DNA of 10,931 nucleotides from Candidatus Bathyarchaeota archaeon (GTDB taxonomy: Archaea; Thermoproteota; Bathyarchaeia; TCS64), in contig JAUVHT010000015.1 in assembly GCA_030593155.1 (NCBI GenBank), forward strand, positions 1 through 10,931. The letters are read 5' to 3'. The notes beneath the pieces are model-generated. The model ran no database searches. It saw only the letters and a list, made by a program, of their open reading frames with translations, and had not been told where the DNA came from. Made by a program: the position numbers and the translations under genes. This document shows, piece by piece, positions 6,163 through 10,931 of the stretch; the first letter of the stretch is position 1; each line of letters opens with the position of its first letter.

Positions 6163-6684
6163 ATGGAAGTAGATCTAGGGCGTTTCTTCCTCTGCCTCAG
6201 CGTGGGCGATGTCAAGCGTTCCCTCGACTTTTATGAAGGATTGGGTTTCCAACACGTCTTAGGCGAGGTTGGGCAAGGCTGGGCGGTGATAGAACAGGGA
6301 GATCTCAGGCTCGGCCTGTTCAAGGGGAAGATGGGAAAGAACCTCCTGAACTTCCTGGACGGGAGCCTCCTCAGGATTGTAGAGCTCATGAGGGAGAGGG
6401 GCATACAAGTCGGCGTGGTTCCGGAGGTCGTATCCGTCGATCAGGCCATCACCACCGTCGAGGACCCGGATGGGAACCTGATAACCTTCGCAGGAGACTA
6501 CGAAGTCTGGGTCAGGCCGATCGAGTGCCCGAGATGCCAGAACATGGTCGAATCCCGTGGGAGAAAATTCAGTTTCGGGGTCTTCGAGGGGAGATCCTAT
6601 TTCTGTGAGCCCTGTGGGAAGTCGTTCAACGCCTACTACCGGGATAAAAAGTTAAGCCATACGGTACCCAAACCCAAAAAATAG
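6163..6684 (+). CDS. VOC (glyoxalase/bleomycin-resistance fold) domain fused to C-terminal zinc ribbon
   Basis: A 173-aa two-domain protein. Residues 7-112 form a VOC module: the opening strand FFLCLSVGDVKRSLDFYEGLGF, the middle strands GWAVIEQGDLRLGLF, and the closing motif VEDPDGNLITF (99-109). Residues 119-155 hold a zinc ribbon with C122-P-R-C125 and C148-E-P-C151, followed by a basic tail ending PKPKK. VOC enzymes bind metal through a His in the first strand and a Glu in DPDGNxxE; here the first position is a hydrophobic residue and the Glu position is Thr108, so the metal site looks lost. That favours a binding or regulatory protein over a glyoxalase or dioxygenase (inference). The zinc ribbon and basic tail could contact nucleic acid or a partner. 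The gene stands alone, converging with the next gene after 43 bp. Confidence 0.85.
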   Translation: MEVDLGRFFLCLSVGDVKRSLDFYEGLGFQHVLGEVGQGWAVIEQGDLRLGLFKGKMGKNLLNFLDGSLLRIVELMRERGIQVGVVPEVVSVDQAITTVEDPDGNLITFAGDYEVWVRPIECPRCQNMVESRGRKFSFGVFEGRSYFCEPCGKSFNAYYRDKKLSHTVPKPKK

Positions 6685-6727
6685 GTAGTCATTCGACGGG
6701 GCATCTGGATTTATGAAGCGAGGGTCA

Positions 6728-7846
6728 TTAGCTGTCAATGAGGAAAGCAAGTATCTCTTTCAGCGACGCACGTATCCTTGAGACGGTCTTGGGACCCACG
6801 TCCTCTAACCCGGAGCCTTCCATTGCCTCGTGGGTCGTCTCCGCCATCTCCTTCGTCTCGACGATGTATTCTGCAGGCATCAATTGGTGGAGATTCGTTA
6901 AGAGGGCTATCTCTCCTTTTCTATTAGCGACCTGGTCCTCGTGATGATCGATGGTCCATCTCAATGCTGGCGCCATGGCATCGTACTCCCCTTCGTGGAG
7001 GTCTCCCAGTGACCTCCTCACCTCCAGCTCGCCGAGTTGCACCTTTGCCTCGTTGATCTTCTTCTCGAGAGGCGCCATGTCGCGGGCTTCCTGCAGCATC
7101 TCGTTCCGATGGGCCACGCAACGCTCAAAACGGTCTTTGTAACCCTGGAATATCCTGCTGAAGTGGCCTTCATCGACACCTCCCTCCCTGAGCAGATTCA
7201 TGGACCAGAGCTGCAACGAGATGGAGTTCATCAGCTCCTTCGTCAGATCTGTGATCTCAGTGTCCATCTCGCACTCGGACTTATCATACCTGTTTTCAAA
7301 GGGTGCAGCGACATCGGAGTCCTCGCAGCTCTCCTCATAATCTTCGGGATGAGAGGCAAGGCCAAGTGCGTCCCTCATCTGTTCATCTCCCCTGGCCATA
7401 TCGCCTCCAGCATCGAACTTCTTTCCCAGACTCGGAAGATCAACATCTTCGACCATCGACTCATGATCCCCTGCCACTACGTTCTCTTCCGGCTCTGCCT
7501 CGTTGAGGTCGGGCTGCACGTCTGGCTCGTCTATCTTCAACGCCAACTCGATTCCTTCTCTCATCTCATTACTGTCAACCGGAGTTAAGGGGGGATGTGC
7601 GGCCTCCCCTGATTGTAAGGATGCGTCGTCTTGGATGTCCTTCAAAGGAACGAGATCGAAGAATTCGTTGCCAACAGTGGATTTGTTCATCTCTTGGTCC
7701 CCTTTTCGATTGAAGAGTGGAAAACCACATTTGAGGCAGTACAGCGTTGTCGGGACAGTGCCTTTACAGTGGGGGCAGCTTGTCGTCTTCCCTCTAATAT
7801 TTACATGTAAAGCTTCGTGATCGGTGCTTTGTCCTTCAATCTTCAT
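6728..7846 (-). CDS. Zinc-ribbon protein with acidic linker and coiled-coil domain, function unknown
   Basis: With the start at 7846 the protein has 372 aa. A zinc ribbon (C24-P-H-C27, C37-L-K-C40) is followed by a long acidic, probably disordered stretch (about 65-195) and a helical C-terminal half (about 195-372). That half holds LTKELMNSISLQLWSM, a charged coiled coil around 245-280, and RRSLGDLHEGEYDAMAPALRW (near 267-287). There are no membrane segments. The longest frame starts at 7888, but a strong TATA box (7891-7898) lies immediately before that ATG, so transcription should begin near 7868 and exclude it. ATG 7846 has GGAG (7855-7858) at an 8-base spacing. The zinc-ribbon plus coiled-coil layout recalls archaeal scaffold or cell-division-type proteins, but I do not recognise the family. 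It stands alone on this strand, with no evident operon partner. Confidence 0.75.
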   Translation of the reverse strand: MKIEGQSTDHEALHVNIRGKTTSCPHCKGTVPTTLYCLKCGFPLFNRKGDQEMNKSTVGNEFFDLVPLKDIQDDASLQSGEAAHPPLTPVDSNEMREGIELALKIDEPDVQPDLNEAEPEENVVAGDHESMVEDVDLPSLGKKFDAGGDMARGDEQMRDALGLASHPEDYEESCEDSDVAAPFENRYDKSECEMDTEITDLTKELMNSISLQLWSMNLLREGGVDEGHFSRIFQGYKDRFERCVAHRNEMLQEARDMAPLEKKINEAKVQLGELEVRRSLGDLHEGEYDAMAPALRWTIDHHEDQVANRKGEIALLTNLHQLMPAEYIVETKEMAETTHEAMEGSGLEDVGPKTVSRIRASLKEILAFLIDS

Positions 7847-7854
7847 TTCGAATA

Positions 7855-7858
7855 CTCC
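7855..7858 (-). promoter_or_regulatory. Ribosome binding site that decides the start at 7846
   Basis: GGAG on the minus strand, within CCGGAGT, lies 8 bases before ATG 7846. No comparable site exists before the upstream ATG at 7888. Confidence 0.55.
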
Positions 7859-7890
7859 GGTAAGTATTCCGTCACCTATGTCGGGCATTG

Positions 7891-7898
7891 TATATAAC
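7891..7898 (-). promoter_or_regulatory. TATA box for the zinc-ribbon/coiled-coil gene
   Basis: GTTATATA on the minus strand is one of the clearest TATA matches in the window. It ends 2 bases from the ATG at 7888, so the transcript should start about 20 bases inside that longer frame. Confidence 0.55.
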
Positions 7899-8136
7899 GA
7901 AAATGCATCTGAGATATCATCTTGGCGTAGAAATTAGGGAACTTATCGGATTATCAGTATCTATAATCTTGGTCTTATTTGTATAATGGATCACGCCTGT
8001 TCTTCGAAGATGCATAATTATGGAACTTTGGGGGGCGAGCCTGGCGACACGTTCGTACAGACCTTGGTCCGACTGTAATGCGCTATAGTGCTTGGGAGGG
8101 CCTTAACTCAGAAGACGGGGTTGGGAATTTTCCCTC
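7899..8136. other. Non-coding gap with no assignable feature
   Basis: About 240 bp between two minus-strand genes. It holds the AT-rich upstream region of the gene ending at 6728, then a G-rich stretch (8031-8135) with small stem candidates: ACAG/CTGT (8057-8076), GCGC/GTGC (8081-8092), and GGGAATTTTCCC (8123-8134). The last lies 2 bp past the stop of the PAP2-like gene and could aid transcript ending. I found no convincing RNA gene. Confidence 0.3.
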
Positions 8137-8733
8137 TCATATCATGGGGAGCAGGAAGTTCACGTAGAAGACCATCTGGAACCATGTCAGAATGGTGCTC
8201 AGCACCGCGCCGGCTATCACCTGCTTCACGTTGTGGGCCTTAAGCTCGATCCTCGCCCAGGCCACAGGCAGCATCAGCAGGAAGAAGGGTATCATATTCG
8301 CCCCCAGCTGGAATACCAGAGCCGTGATCGGGCCGGTGACCCCCACCGCGTGGATGCTGATCTTCCAGGACATTGTGATCAGCAGCATGGTGATTGCGTT
8401 CACGAAGTAGCAGGCCATCAGAGCCGTGACTACGAAGGGCGCCTCGAAATATAGGAGCGCCGTGACCCCCAGGAGGTAGGAGGCCATGGCCCAGAGGAAG
8501 GGCTCCGTCCTGCTAGCCCTGTCTGATGCATAGATGTCCGGGATTATTCCCTTTCTAACGAGGTAGTAGGTCGACGAAAGGGGGAGTATCGCCCCGAACA
8601 GGGTGGTAACCCCGATGAGGAGCATCTGGGAGTCGTGCCTCTGGGACAGGATCAAGGGAACGAACGTAAGAATCGCTATGAAGGGCGCATTCATCGCTGC
8701 CGATATGAAGGTCGCCAGTTTTTTCTTGTCCAA
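8137..8733 (-). CDS. PAP2-like integral membrane protein
   Basis: A 198-aa protein with about five to six hydrophobic segments. Its polar motifs resemble the PAP2 phosphatase superfamily: DRASRTEPF (71-79) at a loop, KISIHAVGVTG (124-134) with S126/H128 in the place of the SGH motif, and ARIELKAHNVKQVIAG (160-175) with R161/H167 like the third motif, where the usual Asp is Gln171. PAP2 proteins hydrolyse lipid phosphates or diphosphates at the membrane; a polyprenyl- or phospholipid-phosphate role would be plausible, but the imperfect first motif and the lost Asp leave activity open. The start is TTG at 8733, because no upstream start exists before a stop. A TATA-like AATATATA (8750-8757) predicts transcription from about 8728, so ATG 8694 is an alternative start. 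It lies 34 bp downstream of the small Cys-rich gene of the isc cluster. Confidence 0.7.
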   Translation of the reverse strand: MDKKKLATFISAAMNAPFIAILTFVPLILSQRHDSQMLLIGVTTLFGAILPLSSTYYLVRKGIIPDIYASDRASRTEPFLWAMASYLLGVTALLYFEAPFVVTALMACYFVNAITMLLITMSWKISIHAVGVTGPITALVFQLGANMIPFFLLMLPVAWARIELKAHNVKQVIAGAVLSTILTWFQMVFYVNFLLPMI

Positions 8734-8749
8734 TTTCGACCCAACGTGC

Positions 8750-8757
8750 TATATATT
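8750..8757 (-). promoter_or_regulatory. TATA-like box for the PAP2-like gene
   Basis: AATATATA on the minus strand falls in the gap after the small Cys-rich gene. It suggests the membrane protein gene can be transcribed separately from the isc genes, as a nearly leaderless message. Confidence 0.4.
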
Positions 8758-8767
8758 CGAAGGTAGA

Positions 8768-8914
8768 CTATTCGTTTTTAATAAACTTTGCTTGAGTGGG
8801 ACAGCAGCAGAGCATGTCCTCACCTTCTTCCGATTTGATCACCATGACGAAGGCGCACTCGTCTACGTCTAACTGGTCTTTGCACACGGGACATTTCAAG
8901 TTCTCTTTATCCAT
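8768..8914 (-). CDS. Small Cys-rich zinc-ribbon-like protein in the isc operon
   Basis: A short frame directly after iscU encodes 48 aa from ATG 8914 (or 50 aa from ATG 8920, which overlaps the iscU stop as ATGA). GGGTGA (8921-8926) is a strong ribosome site; its 6-base spacing favours ATG 8914. The protein has CPVC (8-11), C20, a central strand AFVMVIKSEEGEDML, then a CCC triplet (36-38) and ends KNE. Two CxxC-like clusters around a beta hairpin suggest a zinc ribbon or rubredoxin-like knuckle; metal or Fe-S binding is an inference. The tight overlap with iscU argues for a role in, or dosage coupling with, Fe-S cluster assembly. Genes of this size are easily missed. I do not recognise the family. 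Confidence 0.72.
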   Translation of the reverse strand: MDKENLKCPVCKDQLDVDECAFVMVIKSEEGEDMLCCCPTQAKFIKNE

Positions 8915-8916
8915 TC

Positions 8917-9291
8917 TCATTCACCCTTCTTCTTCCTATAGTCCTCTATGGCCTCGTGGAGGGCGTCCGTCGCCAGGTTGGAGCAGTGCATCTTGACTGG
9001 CGGTAGGCCTCCGAGCTTCTCGGCCACTTCCGCCCTGGTGATCTCCATGGCCTCGTCCAGGGTTTTCCCCTTGGCCAGCTCGGTGGTCATGCTGGTTGTG
9101 GCGATGGCGGCGCCGCAGCCGAAGGTCCTGAACTTGATGTCCGCAATCTTGTCGTCATTCACCTTGATGTAGATGGACATGACGTCTCCGCACACGGGGT
9201 TCCCCACGGTCCCTACTCCATCGGGATCCTCGATCTCCCCCACGTTTCGGGGGTTCCTGAAGTGGTCGAGCACCTTCTCCGAGTACATCAT
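8917..9291 (-). CDS. iscU: IscU-type iron-sulfur cluster assembly scaffold
   Basis: IscU receives sulfur from the cysteine desulfurase and iron, builds a [2Fe-2S] cluster and passes it on. The 124-aa protein has normal length and the full ligand set: GNPVCGD (30-36) with C34 and D36, FGCGAAIA (57-64) with C59, and KMHCS (100-104) with H102 and C103. The opening MMYSEKVLDHFRNPRNVG is the family N-terminus. The LPPVK-type chaperone-binding segment (96-100) is present; no HscA/DnaK is in view. Its ATG overlaps the iscS stop codon as ATGA, with GAGGAG in the end of iscS as ribosome site, so the two are translationally coupled. A very small Cys-rich gene overlaps its 3' end in the same way. Confidence 0.95.
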   Translation of the reverse strand: MMYSEKVLDHFRNPRNVGEIEDPDGVGTVGNPVCGDVMSIYIKVNDDKIADIKFRTFGCGAAIATTSMTTELAKGKTLDEAMEITRAEVAEKLGGLPPVKMHCSNLATDALHEAIEDYRKKKGE

Positions 9292-10454
9292 CTCAGCTCC
9301 TCGGGGGTGAGAGGCGACATGGCCCGAAGCCTCCTCACCACATCGGGCATTTGCTGTATCACGTACTCCACATGCTCCTCCCTATTATCTTTTCCCAAAG
9401 TGAACACCAGCGAGCCGTGGGCCTCCTCGTGCTTCAGCCCCAGAGCCCTGAGGACGTGGGAGGGCTCCAGGGTCTTCGCAGTGCACGCCGATCCCGAGGA
9501 GACCTGGATACCCAGCTGATCGAGGCTCAGGATCAGGGATTCCCCCTCTATGTAGCTGAACCTGACGTTGGCGTTATTCGGCAGCCTCTCGATGGGATGG
9601 CCGTTCAAGTATGACTCGGGTATCGCCTCTACTAATCCCTCTATCAGCGCATCTCGGAGTCCCTTGAGTCTCTCCGACTCGGCCCCCAATTCCTCCCGAG
9701 CGAGCTCGGCGGCCGTACCCATCCCTACAATGCCCGGGATGTTCTCAGAGCCTGAGCGTGCCCCCCCTTCCTGGCCTCCTCCCAGCATCTGAGGTCTGAC
9801 CCTCAGGCCCTTTTTCACGTAGAGGGCCCCCACCCCTTTCGGTCCGTATAGGTCGTTGGAGGACATCGTCAGGAGGTCCACGCCTGTCTCTGAAACGTCT
9901 ATGGGGATCTGACCGCCGGCGGCCGTGGCGTCACTGTGGAACAGGGCCCCGCGCTCGTGGGCAACCTCGGCTATCTTCTTTATGGGCTGGATCGTCCCGA
10001 TCTCACCGTTGGCTGCCATGACTGAGACGAGGATGGTCTTGTCGTTGATCAGCTCATCTAGAGCGTCCAGCTCGATGAGGCCTTCCCGGTCGACGGGGAT
10101 GTACTTGATCTCGAAGCCCTCCCGGTAGAGCTCCTTCCCGACGTTCATGACCGAGATGTGTTCGATGTTGGAGATGACGATGCGGTTTCCCCGTTTTCTA
10201 TACCTCCTCACCGCTCCTGCGATCCCGAGGTTGTTGGACTCGGTGGCGGAGGATGTGAAGACGATCTCCGAGGCGTCAGCGCCTATGAGGGAGGCGACCC
10301 GCTCTCTGGATTGCCTCATCGCCCTCTGGGCGTCGAACCCTTTACCGTGGAAGGAGGAAGGGTTCCCGAAGGAGTGTGAGAAGTATGGCATCATGGTATC
10401 CAGGACGCGGGGGTCCACGGGCCGGGCCGCCCCATGGTCCATGTAGACGTTCAA
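9288..10454 (-). CDS. iscS: Cysteine desulfurase IscS of the lysine-less archaeal type
   Basis: A PLP-fold class V aminotransferase of 388 aa from TTG 10454. Family landmarks are DHGAARPVDPRVL (6-18), SFGNPSS (28-34), TSSATESNN (67-75), IEHISV (H99 stacks on PLP), ANGEIGTIQ (148-156), HSDATAAG (173-180), RSGSENIP (233-240), and the catalytic loop SSGSACTAKTLEPSHVL (C324). The Schiff-base position is odd: normal enzymes have SxHKxxGPKG, here it is SSNDLYGPKG with Asn200-Asp201, so the PLP lysine is missing. Archaeoglobus fulgidus IscS is known to have Asp at this site and still partners IscU, so this is a recognised unusual class. A longer frame starts at ATG 10499, but TATA-like sequences at 10486-10496 and 10513-10522 lie at or inside it, and family N-termini begin near VYMDH. 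tRNA-Tyr lies just upstream; iscU overlaps downstream. Confidence 0.9.
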   Translation of the reverse strand: MNVYMDHGAARPVDPRVLDTMMPYFSHSFGNPSSFHGKGFDAQRAMRQSRERVASLIGADASEIVFTSSATESNNLGIAGAVRRYRKRGNRIVISNIEHISVMNVGKELYREGFEIKYIPVDREGLIELDALDELINDKTILVSVMAANGEIGTIQPIKKIAEVAHERGALFHSDATAAGGQIPIDVSETGVDLLTMSSNDLYGPKGVGALYVKKGLRVRPQMLGGGQEGGARSGSENIPGIVGMGTAAELAREELGAESERLKGLRDALIEGLVEAIPESYLNGHPIERLPNNANVRFSYIEGESLILSLDQLGIQVSSGSACTAKTLEPSHVLRALGLKHEEAHGSLVFTLGKDNREEHVEYVIQQMPDVVRRLRAMSPLTPEELR

Positions 10455-10512
10455 GGGTTTCCCACGCCTATTGGGAGGCGGAGCCCCTTTTAAAAACATT
10501 CACTTGGAGGTT

Positions 10513-10522
10513 CCTTATATTA
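10513..10522 (-). promoter_or_regulatory. TATA-like box for the isc operon
   Basis: TAATATAAGG on the minus strand sits between the end of tRNA-Tyr and iscS. A second AT-rich match, TTTTTAAAAGG (10486-10496), lies 20 bp further on. Either predicts a transcript start downstream of ATG 10499 and so favours TTG 10454. Confidence 0.4.
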
Positions 10523-10528
10523 TGGGAA

Positions 10529-10645
10529 TGGTCCCGCCCCCCGGAGTTGAACCGGGAACCCTCCGGTGTCTGCTCATGGCTTGATTGCCATCGCCCCGCG
10601 GGGCGTTGACTACAGCCGGATGCTCTGCCATTGAGCTAGGGCGGG
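10529..10645 (-). tRNA. tRNA-Tyr(GTA) with 42-nt intron and encoded CCA
   Basis: The minus strand folds into a full cloverleaf: acceptor CCCGCCC/GGGCGGG (10639-10645 with 10533-10539), D stem GCTC/GAGC, anticodon stem TCCGG/CCGGA, T stem CCCGG/CCGGG with loop TTCAACT, discriminator A (10532) and encoded CCA (10529-10531). The anticodon loop is CTGTAG...A, giving anticodon GTA. The C1-G72 pair is the known identity element of archaeal tRNA-Tyr. The intron (10568-10609) interrupts the loop between positions 37 and 38. CTGT pairs with GCAG to give a 4-bp central helix with bulges AGT and ACA, the canonical archaeal bulge-helix-bulge cut by the splicing endonuclease. Inside the intron are two hairpins (CGCCCCGCGGGGCG and ATGGC/GCCAT). 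The mature tRNA is 72 nt plus CCA. Confidence 0.95.
10568..10609 (-). other. Archaeal tRNA intron (bulge-helix-bulge type)
   Basis: A 42-nt insertion at position 37/38 of tRNA-Tyr. It contains two perfect hairpins in series, and its 3' end GCAG pairs with anticodon-loop CTGT (one G-U) to make the splicing helix. Excision restores a 7-base anticodon loop. Confidence 0.85.
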
Positions 10646-10696
10646 TCGGTGAAGCTCCGATATCCGGCTCGGAACAAGACTGATTCAATCATCGTG

Positions 10697-10706
10697 GATT
10701 TAAATC
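10697..10706 (-). promoter_or_regulatory. Palindromic TATA-like box for tRNA-Tyr
   Basis: GATTTAAATC is a perfect 10-bp palindrome with an AT core, centred 56 bp upstream of the tRNA 5' end. Transcription would start about 30 bp before the mature end, leaving a 5' leader for RNase P. Confidence 0.4.
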
Positions 10707-10728
10707 TGTTCATCCACGACCGGGAGCC

Positions 10729-10931
10729 CTATCTCCTGCTGTAGCTCGGGAAATACTCCTTGGCTCCGGGGAGGTAGAGGGCCCGGGAGTACTCCTCCAT
10801 GAACTCTATGTCGACCAGGAGATCCACGTAGACCGTCCTCTCGGCGATCTCCCTAGCCTCCTTCCGCTTTTCCATGGACATCAGTGTGGCGTACGCCCCA
10901 GATAGGGAGCCGTTCCCTATGGGGTGGACCT
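10729..10931 (-). CDS. C-terminal fragment of a corrinoid-activation (ASKHA / DUF4445, RamA/RACo-like) protein
   Basis: The last 66 codons of a gene that enters from the right edge and stops at TAG 10729-10731. The visible part reads IGNGSLSGAYATLMSMEKR, then AREIAERTVYVDLLVD, and ends with LYLPGAKEYFPSYSRR. GNGSLSGAYATLMS is the glycine-rich phosphate-binding end of the ATPase fold, and the helix-strand pattern EAREIAERTVYVDL...F...LYLP...FPS is the C-terminus of DUF4445 proteins. These ferredoxin-plus-ATPase proteins reduce inactive Co(II) corrinoid proteins back to Co(I) in methyltransferase or acetyl-CoA pathways (family knowledge). The N-terminal iron-sulfur domain lies outside the window, so it is inferred. 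tRNA-Tyr follows 83 bp downstream on the same strand. Confidence 0.75.
   Translation of the reverse strand, partial: VHPIGNGSLSGAYATLMSMEKRKEAREIAERTVYVDLLVDIEFMEEYSRALYLPGAKEYFPSYSRR

Noticed and set aside
7037..7588. A 183-codon + strand frame opposite the zinc-ribbon/coiled-coil gene
   Set aside because: It is the antisense of a gene with a clear zinc ribbon, TATA box and ribosome site. Its own sequence shows no recognisable motif.
7986..8078. A 30-codon ORF (ATG at 7986) in the gap
   Set aside because: The only TATA-like sequence overlaps its start codon, there is no ribosome site, and the composition is unremarkable.
1..10931. CRISPR arrays, insertion sequences, prophage or integration sites
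   Set aside because: I saw no regularly spaced repeats, transposase or integrase frames or terminal repeats. The tRNA shows no duplicated 3' end within the window.

Overview
The window looks like chromosomal DNA of an uncultivated archaeon. The evidence is an archaeal tRNA-Tyr interrupted by a 42-nt intron at the bulge-helix-bulge position, an AN1 zinc finger fused to a site-2-type protease, short leaders behind TATA-like boxes, GGTGA/GGAG ribosome sites, heavy AGG arginine use, and a cysteine desulfurase that matches the unusual Archaeoglobus fulgidus IscS type. I cannot fix the lineage. A Bathyarchaeota/TACK or methyl-utilising euryarchaeal origin would fit, but that is a guess. I see no insertion sequence, CRISPR array or prophage; the region reads as ordinary core genome with several interesting details.

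Layout. (1) 68-1792 (+): an AN1 zinc-finger/M50-like membrane protease, then ribose-phosphate pyrophosphokinase. (2) 1804-2210 (-): a small coiled-coil ORF followed by a broken-looking reading frame with an in-frame TGA. (3) 2211-2441: an AT-rich divergent intergenic region with inverted repeats. (4) 2442-4160 (+): a 114-aa protein of unknown function, a thioredoxin-like protein with a CGWC active site, and thioredoxin reductase 10 bp downstream of it. (5) 4312-5229 (+): ribonuclease Z, preceded by two 10-bp palindromes and a 7-codon leader ORF. (6) 5221-5988 (-): a TIM-barrel sugar-phosphate isomerase/epimerase-type protein whose 3' end overlaps RNase Z. (7) 6163-6684 (+): a VOC domain fused to a zinc ribbon. 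(8) 6728-7846 (-): a zinc-ribbon/acidic-linker/coiled-coil protein of unknown function. (9) 10931-8137 (-): the C-terminus of a corrinoid-activation (ASKHA/DUF4445) protein, tRNA-Tyr, iscS, iscU, a previously easy-to-miss 48-50 aa Cys-rich protein, and a PAP2-like membrane protein.

How they work together. iscS, iscU and the small Cys-rich gene overlap by 4 bp at each junction and form a compact Fe-S assembly unit. The striking point is that IscS has Asn-Asp where the family carries His-Lys, so it lacks the lysine that forms the PLP Schiff base, while the catalytic Cys loop remains. The thioredoxin and reductase are a dithiol redox pair. RNase Z and the intron-bearing tRNA both belong to tRNA maturation, but they are not adjacent. 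The corrinoid-activator fragment hints at methyl-transfer (corrinoid protein) metabolism next door. Several TATA-like boxes sit inside or right at the longest possible ORF starts, which argues for downstream start codons for two genes (6728-7846 and 9288-10454).
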